Source: CAWCDJ01 sp963836015 (GTDB taxonomy: Bacteria; Acidobacteriota; Terriglobia; Bryobacterales; Bryobacteraceae). Taken from it: a stretch of DNA of 64,000 bases. The position numbers and the translations under genes were made by a program. Below are positions 52,057-60,382 of this stretch, one piece after another. Location of the stretch: positions 124,001-188,000 of the forward strand of contig CAWIIF010000006.1 in NCBI GenBank assembly GCA_963836015.1, in the 5' to 3' direction. Numbering within the stretch: the first letter of the stretch is position 1; the number at the start of each line of letters is the position of its first letter. The notes beneath the pieces were generated by a model. The model saw nothing but the letters and a program-made list of their open reading frames with translations, had not been told where the DNA came from and made no database searches.

Positions 52057-52926
52057 CTACGGACGGAACGATTGCCGCATGGACGCCGGAGCGTGATCCA
52101 GCAACTGCTGCGCGACAGGCAGGGAGCGGGCCGCGTACTGCAGGTGCGGCAGCGCTTCGCTCCACCGCTGCGCATCGGCCAGCAGCGCGCCAGCCAGGTA
52201 CTGCGCTTTGGCGGACGAAGGGTCGAGCTCGGCGCCCCGCAATGCCGAATCCAGCGCTTCCGGATAGCGGTGCACGGCCCACTGGGCCAGGGCCATGTTG
52301 CAGAGATCGACCGAATTCGGCCCGGCGATCTCGATGGCCCGCCCGGCATCTTTGATGGCCTCGTCGAAACGGCGCATCCGAATATGCTCAACAGTCAGAT
52401 TCGTCCACGCCTCCGAGTAGTCCGGCGAAATCCGCAGCGCCTCCTCGAGCTTACTCGCGGCCTTCTCGTATTCGCCTGCTTGCGAGAGCTTCTGCGCGGC
52501 GAAAACCGCCTTGAACGCCTTGGGCGCCGGAGGATGTTGCAGGCGCCCCACCGAAACCGAACCGGCCGGCGGCCGCGCGGCCTCCGGTTCGGCTAGTTGC
52601 ACCGTTACCGTGGGGGTCTGCGGTGTAACGGACACAAATTCCTGCTGGATCGTCTCGCCCTGGTAATTGGTGATGCGGAGTCTGTATTCACCGCACGGCG
52701 TATTCCGAAAGCTGAAAGAGCCGTCGGACTGCACGTCCGCGTGCGCGCTGTCCCCCTGTGACGTGAGACTGTCCAAGTGCGCTACGAAGCCGTGAAAGAA
52801 GGACGCCGACTGCCTTCGGATCTCGCCCTTGTATTCCTGAACGACATTTGGCTGAGCCTGCCCGGGCCGGATCGCCGCAAAGGTCAGAACTAAGCACGCG
52901 TATAACCGCCAGTTGTAAGGTTTCAC
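52057..52926 (-). CDS. Secreted tetratricopeptide-repeat protein with an N-terminal beta domain
   Basis: A 289-residue exported protein (signal MKPYNWRLYACLVLTFAAIRPGQA). Residues about 30-115 form a carboxypeptidase-regulatory-like beta domain (VQSDGSFSFRNTPCGEYRLRITNYQGE). Residues about 140-280 hold three or four TPR units, for example KAASKLEEALRISPDYSEAWTNL, EAIKDAGRAIEIAGPNSVDLCNMA and YPEALDSALRGAELDPSSAKAQYLAG. A partner-binding envelope role is likely. No operon partner is evident. The 310-bp intergenic region beyond its start is described separately. Confidence 0.82.
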   Translation of the reverse strand: MKPYNWRLYACLVLTFAAIRPGQAQPNVVQEYKGEIRRQSASFFHGFVAHLDSLTSQGDSAHADVQSDGSFSFRNTPCGEYRLRITNYQGETIQQEFVSVTPQTPTVTVQLAEPEAARPPAGSVSVGRLQHPPAPKAFKAVFAAQKLSQAGEYEKAASKLEEALRISPDYSEAWTNLTVEHIRMRRFDEAIKDAGRAIEIAGPNSVDLCNMALAQWAVHRYPEALDSALRGAELDPSSAKAQYLAGALLADAQRWSEALPHLQYAARSLPVAQQLLDHAPASMRQSFRP

Positions 52927-53236
52927 ACCTATCCTCCTGATTGTTTTAGTTTTTCGGCGGGGAAAATCGGACGGGGAAGGAAGTAAGCCGCTCGAACCGG
53001 GCGGCCACCAAACTACAGTATTTAGCCTACGAGGCCGGGGCTCCCGGGGGCAAATCGAAACTTCTTATTCGAGCTATACCCTCCCCTGAGTTAGGGCCGC
53101 GATAAAAACTTTCGATTGGTCAGTACTATCGAGTTCAAGGTAGGCTGGTAAGTGACAAAGTCCACAGCGCCTGTGGACGCCCTCCTTCTCTTCGGCGAGA
53201 AGATCCCCCACCTACGAACGAACGGAAGGAATCGAC
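52927..53236. promoter_or_regulatory. 310-bp divergent intergenic region with paired hairpins
   Basis: Two hairpins precede the degenerate receiver gene. The first is GTCCACAG-CGC-CTGTGGAC (53160-53178); the second, after a 6-base link, is CTTCTC-TTCGGC-GAGAAG (53185-53202) with a six-base loop. AAAACTTTCGAT (53105-53116) lies farther upstream and closely matches AAAACTTTTGAT (54473-54484) before the ANTAR gene. I found no clear -35/-10 pair. A GGAAGGA ribosome binding site (53225-53231) serves the receiver gene. Confidence 0.5.
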
Positions 53237-53605
53237 ATGGCTTCAATTGTCTTACTCGGCCTGGATGGCGACCTGGCGGATAGTCTGGCCCTCATTCTCA
53301 GGCAAATGCATCACATGGTCCGCATAACCGACTCGCTGGCGGTGGCGATCCGCCAGCCCGGCACGCAGGTCCTGTTCGCCGCGGGAGACCGCGACGATTA
53401 CCGCGAAACCATCCGTCTGTTGGTGGAGCAGCGGCCGGCCACGGCTGTGGTCGTAGTGAACCGCCTGCCCGAAAACGGGCGCTGGTTGGACGCGCTGGAG
53501 CTGGGCGCGGCCGATTATTGCGGCGCGCCGTTCGAACCCGTACAGATCCGCTGGCTGCTCGATGGAGTCATGCGCGATCTCGAAATCCGAAAGCGGGCCG
53601 CGTAA
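53237..53605 (+). CDS. Degenerate (pseudo-) response-regulator receiver protein
   Basis: A 122-residue single-domain protein with the receiver fold outline: SIVLLGLDGDLADSLALILRQM, a strand VLFAAGDRDD where the phospho-Asp should be, AVVVVNRLPENG, and GAADYCGAPFEPVQIRWLLDGVM. The usual lysine after the fifth strand (xKP) is replaced by GAP, and the Asp at the end of strand 3 is absent. It is thus probably phosphorylation-independent. It faces the GAF-ANTAR gene, with a hairpin between. Strong ribosome binding site GGAAGGA. Confidence 0.75.
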   Translation: MASIVLLGLDGDLADSLALILRQMHHMVRITDSLAVAIRQPGTQVLFAAGDRDDYRETIRLLVEQRPATAVVVVNRLPENGRWLDALELGAADYCGAPFEPVQIRWLLDGVMRDLEIRKRAA

Positions 53606-53612
53606 TTCTTTT

Positions 53613-53663
53613 GCCGGCTCCCTGACTGTCGCCGGACAGAGCCGCGGCCGTCAGGGAGCCGGC
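53613..53663. terminator. Bidirectional hairpin between convergent genes
   Basis: Perfect 14-bp arms GCCGGCTCCCTGAC (53613-53626) and GTCAGGGAGCCGGC (53650-53663), 23-base loop, filling the gap between the receiver and ANTAR genes. Neither side has a long U-run. Confidence 0.7.
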
Positions 53664-53668
53664 GCCAT

Positions 53669-54415
53669 TTACCCCTCGAACGCGCCGTCTTTGCTCAAAT
53701 CCTCGGCCAGGATGATGGCCTCCGCCAGGTCGCGCATGGGACGCCGCAAGCGGCGGCTCTGATTGCGCAGGCGGAAATACGCGTCTTCTTCGGTCGTATT
53801 GTATTTCTGCTGCAGGATACCCTTGGCGCGCTCCACCAGCTTGCGCTCTTCCAACTGGCGCTGAATGGCCTGCTTCTCCTCCACCAGCCGCGCCTTCTCT
53901 TCCTCCAGCAGCGATTTCGATACGACTCCCCCCATCTGCTCGCCCACGAACACCAGCAGCGCGATCTCGTCCGTGCTGTGCTGGTGGCGCTGGCGGTGGT
54001 GTACGTTGATGACCCCGATGGTCTCCCCGCCGCTCACGATGGGCACCGAAAGAAACGCTTCATATGTATCTTCGATCAGGGTCGAGAATCTTTTGAACCG
54101 CGAGTCCGCCGAGGCATTTTCCGCGAGCGCGACCACGGATTTGTGCTCCGCGACCCACCCGGTAACGCCCTCACCGATTTTCATACGCAGCTCTCCCAGC
54201 GCCGCGGCGTGCGGCACCTGCGAAGCGCGTAATACGATTTCGTTTGCCTCGTGATCCATCAGGTAGACCAGGCAGGCATCGCACTCCGTCACCTGCGCCG
54301 TGAGCCCCACGATCTCGCCCAACATCTCTTCGAGCGAAAGATCAGAGCTGACGATGCTGCTGATGCGGTGCAATAGAGTAACGGGGGATTCTGGTACGGG
54401 TGTCATGGTAGCCAT
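53669..54415 (-). CDS. GAF-ANTAR antitermination regulator
   Basis: A 248-residue regulator. The GAF domain (about 20-165) is recognised by ACLVYLMDHEANEIVLRAS, GVTGWVAEHKSVVAL, SVPIVSGGETIGVINVHHR and LVFVGEQMGGVV. A coiled linker (EEEKARLVEEKQAIQRQLEERK) leads to the C-terminal ANTAR domain (LVERAKGILQQKYNTTEEDAYFRLRNQSRRLRRPMRDLAEAII), which in the family binds paired RNA hairpins to prevent termination. The GAF ligand is unknown. Palindrome TCAAAA-C-TTTTGA lies 56-68 bp upstream of the start. The receiver gene converges on it. Confidence 0.92.
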   Translation of the reverse strand: MATMTPVPESPVTLLHRISSIVSSDLSLEEMLGEIVGLTAQVTECDACLVYLMDHEANEIVLRASQVPHAAALGELRMKIGEGVTGWVAEHKSVVALAENASADSRFKRFSTLIEDTYEAFLSVPIVSGGETIGVINVHHRQRHQHSTDEIALLVFVGEQMGGVVSKSLLEEEKARLVEEKQAIQRQLEERKLVERAKGILQQKYNTTEEDAYFRLRNQSRRLRRPMRDLAEAIILAEDLSKDGAFEG

Positions 54416-54470
54416 AATGAAGGGACAGCCTTGACCTCAATCCTAGCGGAGGCCCAAAGAAACCGTCCAA

Positions 54471-54483
54471 TCAAAACTTTTGA
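54471..54483. promoter_or_regulatory. Palindrome upstream of the GAF-ANTAR gene
   Basis: TCAAAA-C-TTTTGA, a perfect 13-base palindrome. Its extension AAAACTTTTGAT recurs with one change before the receiver gene (53105-53116), so the two may be co-controlled. Confidence 0.35.
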
Positions 54484-54617
54484 TGGATCGGATTTAGCGC
54501 GCACCCCGAGCGTAACCGGTAGTTAACGCTATTCTCAAAGAATGAAAGAGTTAGGTAACGGCGAGGTGAAGCGCGAGATCGCCTCCGGCCTGGTACTGCT
54601 CAGACCGTCCGACCGAC

Positions 54618-55943
54618 CTACCAGGCCTTTTCCGTCTGCCAGCGTCCGCGGGTGAAATCCGGGAACTCGACCGGCGCGCTGCCGTTGGCCACCGATTGCT
54701 CGCTCAGCGGACCCGCCGCGCTCCACGCCGCCGCATCGTACACATTAATGTCCGGCACCGTGCCGTTCCGGATGCACTCGATCAGCCGCCAGGCCATCAC
54801 GAAGTCCATCCCGCCGTGGCCCCCGAGCTTCCGCGCGAGCTCCCCTGTATCCTTCCAGAAGCGGTGCTCGTACTTGGCCTTGTAAGGGTCGATCGGGCCG
54901 AAATCTTCCTGCCCGGCGCCTTCCACGTAGATCCGCGGCGGATAGTCGCGGAAGATTCCCTTGGTCCCCGCAATCAGGTTGATGCGGTCGTAAGGCTGGG
55001 GGCTGGAAACGTTGTGTTCCAGTTCGATGACACGGCCCTTGGCGGTGCGGATCAGGCTGGCGTTGAAATCGCCCTCCTTGTAGATCTCCTTCTGACGCGG
55101 ATCGTCCGCGGCCAGGTGCTCCTTGCGGTAGGCCTGGAGCGACGCCGAAAGCGAGCTCATCGAGACGATCCGCTCGAAGCGGTCGCCGCGGTTGATGTCC
55201 ATGTAGTGCGCCACCGGCCCGAGACCGTGCGTCGGGTACAGGTTCCCGTTACGGTTGAGGTGCTCGAATCGCCGCCACAGGCCCTCGCCCTGCTTCGAGA
55301 ACAGCTCGCCGCGCAGGTCGTGGTTGTACGCGCAGCCGCCGTGCGTGAGCTCGCCGAACACGCCGTCCTTGCACATGTTCAGCACCATCAGCTCGTTGTA
55401 TCCGTAGCAGCAGTTTTCGAGCTGCATGCAGTGGCGCTGGGTAGCCTCGGAAGTATTCACCATGTCCCAGCATTCCTGCAGGGTGCGCGCGGCCGGCACT
55501 TCCACCGCGACATTCTTGCCGGCCTTCATCGCGGCCACCGCCATGGGAACGTGCCAGACCCACGGAGTCGCCACCACGACCAGGTCGAGATCGTCGCGCG
55601 CCACCAGCTTCTCGAATGCGTGGTCGCCATCGGTATACAGGCCCGGAGCGTTCGGCAGCTTTCCCGCGCGGTCGAGCCGGGCCACGGTGCGCTGTACCTT
55701 TTCGGGCACGACGTCGCACAGGGCCGCCACCTGCACTTCGGGCATGGCCGAGAAGTTCTGGATCAGCGAATTGCCGCGGCCTCCCGTGCCGATGAAGCCG
55801 ATCCTCACTTTGGACTTCGGCTCAAACTTCAAGTCCCAAACGGGCTTATTCTGGGGCGGAGCAGCCTCCGCCAAATGCGCGCCGGCAGCCGCCAGCGTCG
55901 CCATGCGCAGCAGATCCCGCCGCGACGTATTCTTGAAATCCAC
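54618..55943 (-). CDS. Gfo/Idh/MocA-family protein, GH109-like (alpha-N-acetylgalactosaminidase-type)
   Basis: A 441-residue Tat-exported protein: twin-arginine TSRRDLLRMATLAAAGAHLAEA follows a GTG start at 55943, set by a perfect GGAGGT six bases upstream. The NAD-binding fold is GFIGTGGRG near 48-54. Later blocks, YNELMVLNMCKDGVFGELTHGGCAYNHDLR and NLYPTHGLGPVAHYMDINRGDRFERIVSMSS, are those of glycoside hydrolase family 109, which uses NAD in an oxidation/elimination mechanism. With a symporter and galactokinase upstream it fits GalNAc/galactose use. Specificity is inferred from family and context. Confidence 0.87.
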   Translation of the reverse strand: MDFKNTSRRDLLRMATLAAAGAHLAEAAPPQNKPVWDLKFEPKSKVRIGFIGTGGRGNSLIQNFSAMPEVQVAALCDVVPEKVQRTVARLDRAGKLPNAPGLYTDGDHAFEKLVARDDLDLVVVATPWVWHVPMAVAAMKAGKNVAVEVPAARTLQECWDMVNTSEATQRHCMQLENCCYGYNELMVLNMCKDGVFGELTHGGCAYNHDLRGELFSKQGEGLWRRFEHLNRNGNLYPTHGLGPVAHYMDINRGDRFERIVSMSSLSASLQAYRKEHLAADDPRQKEIYKEGDFNASLIRTAKGRVIELEHNVSSPQPYDRINLIAGTKGIFRDYPPRIYVEGAGQEDFGPIDPYKAKYEHRFWKDTGELARKLGGHGGMDFVMAWRLIECIRNGTVPDINVYDAAAWSAAGPLSEQSVANGSAPVEFPDFTRGRWQTEKAW

Positions 55944-55945
55944 GA

Positions 55946-57742
55946 TTACCTCCAGAGACGCCTGACTACCTGAATCAGGATGCCGGCGCTGACCGCGAAA
56001 ACGGCGAGCAGCCCGTATGCGTAGCCCATCCGGCCGTAGAGAAAGTTGCCGACCGTGAAGAGTGCCGACCAGATCATGATGCAGCCGGTAAACCACCCGA
56101 GCAGCGAGAGCGGGAAATTGTCGGTCTCTGCCGCGAGTTCGGCGGCAGTCACCCCGGCTTTCGCGCGGATCGGCCCCCAGCCCGGCCCCATGGGGTGGAC
56201 CTTGCGGTAGAACTCGATCAGCACGCGCTGATCCGTCTGCGGCCCCACGTATGCCGTGATCAGCCAGCAGACCGTGGTGATGGCGATCCCGATCATCAAC
56301 TGCTGCGCGCTGCCGGGCGCCGTGCCGTGCCTGGTCATGTACAGGAAGACCGCCGAGACCAGAAACGATACGACCATGGCCACGATCTCGCACCACGCCG
56401 TGACCCGCCACCAGAACCAGCGCACCAGGTAGAGCAGTCCCGTGCCGGCGCCCACCTGCAGGATGAGATTGAAGGCGCCCTGCGCCGTATCGAGCGCGAA
56501 GACCAGCGCGGAAGAGGCCACGAAAAGCAGAATCGTGGCATAGCGTCCGGCCACAACGTAATGGTGTTCGGTCGCGCCCTTATTCAGGAACCGCCGGTAG
56601 AAGTCGTGCACCAGGTAGGACGCGCCCCAGTTGAGGTGCGTCAGGATGGTGGACGAGTTGGCCGCCACCAATCCGCCCAGCATGAGCCCCATCCAGCCTG
56701 TCGGCAGGAACCGCAGCATGGCGGGGAACGCAATGTCGTGGCCGATCAGGCTGGGGTCGAGGTGCGGGAATGCCGTCTGGATGTCGGAGAGTTGCGGGTA
56801 GATGATCAGCGAGGCCAGGCCCACCAGGATCCACGGCCAGGGCCGCAGCACGTAATGCGCGACGTTGAAAAACAGCGTGCTTCCCAGCGCGTCCTTTTCG
56901 GATTTCGAGGCCAGCATGCGCTGCGCGATATAGCTGCCGCCGCCCGGCTCCGCCCCCGGATACCACACGGCCCACCACTGCACCGCGATGGGCATGACGA
57001 ACACAGCCACCGCCAGGTCCCAGTTGTTCTTGAAATCGGGCAGCATCGCCAGGTAGTTCACGCCTCCCGGGCCGTGCATCTGCGACACCTTCGCCACCAG
57101 CCCGTGCAGCCCGCCCACCTGCGGCAGCGTAACCGCGAAGTAAGCCGCCGCGATCACCGCCGACATTTTGATGAAGAACTGGAACATGTCGATCACCAGC
57201 ACGCCCCACAGCCCCGAATGCGTGGCGAACACCACGTTCAGCAGGCCCACCGCCAGCAGTGTCTGCCAGCGCTCGAAGCCGAAGAGCACGGCCGCGATCT
57301 TCACCGCCGCCAGGTTCACCGTGGCCATGATCATGCAGTTGAACAGCAGCCCCAGGTAGACCGCCCGGAAGCCGCGCACCGCGCCGGCCGCCTTGCCCGA
57401 GTAGCGCATCTCGTAAAACTCGAGATCCGTCAGCACTCCGGACCTACGCCACAGCCGCGCATAGAAGAAGACCGTCGCGACCCCCGTGAGGGTGAAGGCC
57501 CACCACTGCCAGTTGCCCGCCACGCCCTGCGTGCGGACGAAGTTGGCCACCAGGTTCGGCGTATCGCTCGAGAACGTGGTGGCCACCATCGAAAGCCCCG
57601 CCAGCCACCACGGCACCGAACGGCCCGAGGCGAAGAACTCCGCCGTGTTTTTTCCCGATCGCTTTCCAAAGAACAGCGCCGGGATGAAGCAGATGGCGAC
57701 AGCGATAAACGCGATTACCCAGTCGAGGGTGTGGAGGTGCAT
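55946..57742 (-). CDS. Sodium:solute symporter (SSS family)
   Basis: A 598-residue inner-membrane transporter with about 13-15 hydrophobic helices. SSS features are GRSVPWWLAGLSMVATTFSSDTPNLVANFVR, LTDLEFYEMRYSG and the Ser-rich GGLVAANSSTILTHLNWGASYLVHDFYRRF (sodium site). The ATG at 57742 is chosen because upstream in-frame codons lie in the galactokinase end; it starts four bases after that gene. Operon position between galactokinase and the GH109-like protein suggests a galactose-type or amino-sugar substrate. Confidence 0.92.
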   Translation of the reverse strand: MHLHTLDWVIAFIAVAICFIPALFFGKRSGKNTAEFFASGRSVPWWLAGLSMVATTFSSDTPNLVANFVRTQGVAGNWQWWAFTLTGVATVFFYARLWRRSGVLTDLEFYEMRYSGKAAGAVRGFRAVYLGLLFNCMIMATVNLAAVKIAAVLFGFERWQTLLAVGLLNVVFATHSGLWGVLVIDMFQFFIKMSAVIAAAYFAVTLPQVGGLHGLVAKVSQMHGPGGVNYLAMLPDFKNNWDLAVAVFVMPIAVQWWAVWYPGAEPGGGSYIAQRMLASKSEKDALGSTLFFNVAHYVLRPWPWILVGLASLIIYPQLSDIQTAFPHLDPSLIGHDIAFPAMLRFLPTGWMGLMLGGLVAANSSTILTHLNWGASYLVHDFYRRFLNKGATEHHYVVAGRYATILLFVASSALVFALDTAQGAFNLILQVGAGTGLLYLVRWFWWRVTAWCEIVAMVVSFLVSAVFLYMTRHGTAPGSAQQLMIGIAITTVCWLITAYVGPQTDQRVLIEFYRKVHPMGPGWGPIRAKAGVTAAELAAETDNFPLSLLGWFTGCIMIWSALFTVGNFLYGRMGYAYGLLAVFAVSAGILIQVVRRLWR

Positions 57743-57746
57743 AAGC

Positions 57747-58886
57747 TCACGTTTCCCGTTCGTAGAGGGCGCCGGCCGAAGGCTCGGCTTCAATCACCAG
57801 GCGCGGCGCAAGCGCGCGGCCGATCGCCTCCAGCCTGGGGCGCGGGGCGAAAATGACCACGCAGCCGCCGAACCCGCCTCCCGTCAGGCGAGCGCCCTCC
57901 GCGCCCGCTTCCATGGCGGCTTCCACCAGGCTATCGAGGGCGGCGCAACTCACCTGCAGGCGGTCCCTCAGGCTGGCGTGCGAATCGAGCAGCAGGCGCC
58001 CGAAACGGGCGTGATCGCCGGCGGTCATGGCTTCGACCGCGGCATCCACGCGCGCGGCTTCGGTCGTCACGTGCAGGAATGCGTCGCGTTCGCGCTCGCA
58101 CTCGAGCCTGTCCGCCATCTCCGGGCGCGCTCCGCGATAAGATGCGAGCCCCAGCCGGGCCAGGGCCGTCGAGCCCGCTTTGCGCCGCGCGTTGTACTCC
58201 TCGCGCGCGCCGCCGGACTTCTCGGCCGTCACGCCGCTGTGCGCCACCAGGAATCCCCAGCCCGGCGGAATCGGGATGTGCCGCACCGCCAGCGGGTCGA
58301 ACTCGATCCTTGAGGCGAAGCCCGGCCGCGACACCAGCGAGGCCGCGTGGTCCATGCCGCCGCCCCGCGTTCCGACAAACTGCTCGCCCTCGGGCAACAC
58401 TTCCATCAATTCCTCGAAACTCGGATTGTAGCCGTTGGCGCGCAGCAGTCCCAGCGTGAAAGCCACGATCAGCGCCGACGATGACGACAGCCCGGCGGCC
58501 GGGGGCAGGTCGGAAGCGACCGCGGCGTCGATTCCGCGGCCCACTCCCCACTTTCCGCCCACCGCCTGTGCCGCGGCCCGCAAATAATTCTCCCAGTCGC
58601 CCGCCGCCACCCTCTCCAACCCGGCCGTCCATTCGAACTCGCGCTCCCCGTATCGCCCGCTGCTCACCGCGCGGATGCGCCCGTCCGGCCGCGCCCGCCA
58701 GGCCAGTCGGATGCTGCGGCCAAGGGCCATGGGCAGCACCGCGAGTCCGTGATAGTCGATGTGCTCGCCAATCAGATTGACCCGTCCGGGAGCCGCGACG
58801 GTCCCGATTTCACCCGATCCGCCGAAGGCGCGGCGCAATAATTCGACCGGATCCGAAATCCCTGCAATCTCCGACACTCCCGCCAC
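57747..58886 (-). CDS. galK: Galactokinase-like GHMP kinase
   Basis: A 379-residue cytoplasmic kinase. Motifs: APGRVNLIGEHIDYHG (galactokinase signature), PPAAGLSSSSALIVAF (ATP loop) and GARLTGGGFGGCVVIF. Length is typical. The start is a GTG at 58886. GalNAc kinases share these motifs, and the operon with a GH109-like gene makes GalNAc a possible substrate. No galT or galE is nearby. Confidence 0.9.
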   Translation of the reverse strand: MAGVSEIAGISDPVELLRRAFGGSGEIGTVAAPGRVNLIGEHIDYHGLAVLPMALGRSIRLAWRARPDGRIRAVSSGRYGEREFEWTAGLERVAAGDWENYLRAAAQAVGGKWGVGRGIDAAVASDLPPAAGLSSSSALIVAFTLGLLRANGYNPSFEELMEVLPEGEQFVGTRGGGMDHAASLVSRPGFASRIEFDPLAVRHIPIPPGWGFLVAHSGVTAEKSGGAREEYNARRKAGSTALARLGLASYRGARPEMADRLECERERDAFLHVTTEAARVDAAVEAMTAGDHARFGRLLLDSHASLRDRLQVSCAALDSLVEAAMEAGAEGARLTGGGFGGCVVIFAPRPRLEAIGRALAPRLVIEAEPSAGALYERET

Positions 58887-58925
58887 AATAGCATTCCGCC
58901 TTCACCGGAGGGAAAATAACAGGCT

Positions 58926-59891
58926 ATGAAGTTCTTGCTGGCCACCCTCGCCCTGGCCGCAGCCGCCGCTGCCGCCCAAATGCCGTCCCCCGCCCTGCTG
59001 GTCCTGAACAAAGAGGGAACCCTTGCCACCGTGGACCCCGCCACCCGCAAAGTCGTCGGCGTGGTGCGCACCGGAGAGTCTCCGCACGAGGTGGTGGCGT
59101 CGAGCGACGGGAAACTGGCCTTCGTTTCCAACTACGGAACCGGATCGGCCCCCGGAAGCACCATCTCGGTCATCGACCTGGCGGAGCAGAAAGAAATCCA
59201 CCGCCTGGACCTGGGCACGCTCCGCCGCCCCCACGGCCTCGCGTTCTCCGGCGGCAAGCTCTATTTCACCGCCGAGACCAACAAGATCATCGGACGCTAC
59301 GACCCCGCCGCCAACCAGATCGACTGGCTCCTCGGCACCGGCCAGAACACCACCCACATGATCGAGCTGTCGGGCGACGGCAGCGTGATCTTCACCGCCA
59401 ATATCGGGTCCGACAGCATTTCCATGATCGAGCCGGCCGGGGTCATGAACTGGAACGAGACCGTCATACCCGTGGGCAAGGGACCTGAGGGCTTCGACCT
59501 CACTCCCGACGGCAAGCAGCTTTGGGCGGCCAATTCGCGCAGCGCCAACGTTTCGGTGATCGACATCTCCGCGAAGCGCGTCATCCATACCTTCAACGTG
59601 CAGACGAAGCGCTCCAACCGGCTGAAGTTCTCGCCCGATGGCCGCCTGGTGCTGATTTCGGATCTCGACGCCGGAGACCTGCTGATTCTCGAGCGCGAAA
59701 CCCGCAAAGAGCTCAAACGCATGAAGCTGGGAAAGCAGCCCGCAGGGATCCTGATCACTCCCGACAGCGCCCGCGCCTACGTGGCCGTCACCGGCGATGA
59801 CGACGTCGCGGTGATCGACCTGAAGACCCTCGACCTGGCGGACCGGATCAAAACCGGGACCGGGCCGGACGGAATGGCCTGGGTGAAGTAG
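58926..59891 (+). CDS. Secreted YVTN/YncE-like beta-propeller protein
   Basis: A 321-residue exported protein (signal MKFLLATLALAAAAAAAQ). About six or seven repeats of the 40-residue YVTN type are visible, such as GESPHEVVASSDGKLAFVSNYG, GKGPEGFDLTPDGKQLWAANSRSANVSVIDI, KFSPDGRLVLISD and GKQPAGILITPDSARAYVAVTGDDDVAVIDL. These propellers bind ligands or partners, and some are quinoprotein relatives. Divergent from galK, 39 bp between starts. No enzymatic role is visible. Confidence 0.88.
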   Translation: MKFLLATLALAAAAAAAQMPSPALLVLNKEGTLATVDPATRKVVGVVRTGESPHEVVASSDGKLAFVSNYGTGSAPGSTISVIDLAEQKEIHRLDLGTLRRPHGLAFSGGKLYFTAETNKIIGRYDPAANQIDWLLGTGQNTTHMIELSGDGSVIFTANIGSDSISMIEPAGVMNWNETVIPVGKGPEGFDLTPDGKQLWAANSRSANVSVIDISAKRVIHTFNVQTKRSNRLKFSPDGRLVLISDLDAGDLLILERETRKELKRMKLGKQPAGILITPDSARAYVAVTGDDDVAVIDLKTLDLADRIKTGTGPDGMAWVK

Positions 59892-59985
59892 CTTTAGAAT
59901 CAGATCCGATTAGCCCTTTTTAGCTATTGCCGTAACTTATTGGAACCCGCCGCCGCCCTATCTGATGGAGAATCCATAACTAATC

Positions 59986-60303
59986 ATGAAGAAGTTCTTT
60001 ATCATCGCCGTCCTCGCCGTTAGCAGTTTGGCCGTTGTCAACGCCAAAAGCTATGGAATCATACTGTCCAATTCCACCAAGGTCGGCACCTTGCAGTTGA
60101 AGCCGGGCGAGTATCGCGTGAAAGTGGACGGCGTTAACGCCGTTTTCACGGACCGCGACTACAAGACCTTTACCACCCCTGTCAAGGTCGAAACCGGTGA
60201 CAAGAAGTTCGATGCCACGCGCGTCCAGTCCACCAAGGATGGCGAGGCCGACCGTGTTGTCGAAATCGACCTCGGCGGCTCCGCCACCAAGCTCGGCTTC
60301 TAA
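59986..60303 (+). CDS. Small secreted protein of unknown function
   Basis: A 105-residue exported protein (signal MKKFFIIAVLAVSSLAVVNA), mature part about 85 residues, beta-rich: SYGIILSNSTKVGTLQLKPGEYRVKVDGVNAVFTD, then TPVKVETGDKKFDATRVQSTKDGEADRVVEIDLGGSATKLGF. The repeated LKPGEYRVKV pattern resembles small acidobacterial envelope proteins. No family is named. It is monocistronic and followed by a terminator. Confidence 0.75.
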   Translation: MKKFFIIAVLAVSSLAVVNAKSYGIILSNSTKVGTLQLKPGEYRVKVDGVNAVFTDRDYKTFTTPVKVETGDKKFDATRVQSTKDGEADRVVEIDLGGSATKLGF

Positions 60304-60313
60304 TCCTCCATCA

Positions 60314-60339
60314 GGGAGCGGCCAACCATCGCCGCTCCC
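60314..60339 (+). terminator. Intrinsic terminator-like hairpin
   Basis: Perfect 9-bp arms GGGAGCGGC (60314-60322) and GCCGCTCCC (60331-60339) with an 8-base loop, followed by a pyrimidine-rich TTCACCTCCCTTTTCCC. It is 11 bp past the stop of the small secreted protein gene. Confidence 0.65.
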
Positions 60340-60382
60340 TTCACCTCCCTTTTCCCTCTAAGTTCTGCCATACAATAAGCGC

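Noticed and set aside
53160..53178. DnaA box / replication origin
   Set aside because: TCCACA-like sequence appears only within one hairpin; no clustered boxes, AT-rich unwinding element or origin genes are present.
55944..56411. N-terminal extension of the GH109-like protein inside the symporter gene
   Set aside because: The extension has no domain. GGAGGT and the Tat signal place the start at the GTG at 55943.
56195..57856. A 553-codon plus-strand ORF across the symporter gene
   Set aside because: Arg/His/Gln-rich composition without motifs; antisense shadow of the SSS transporter.
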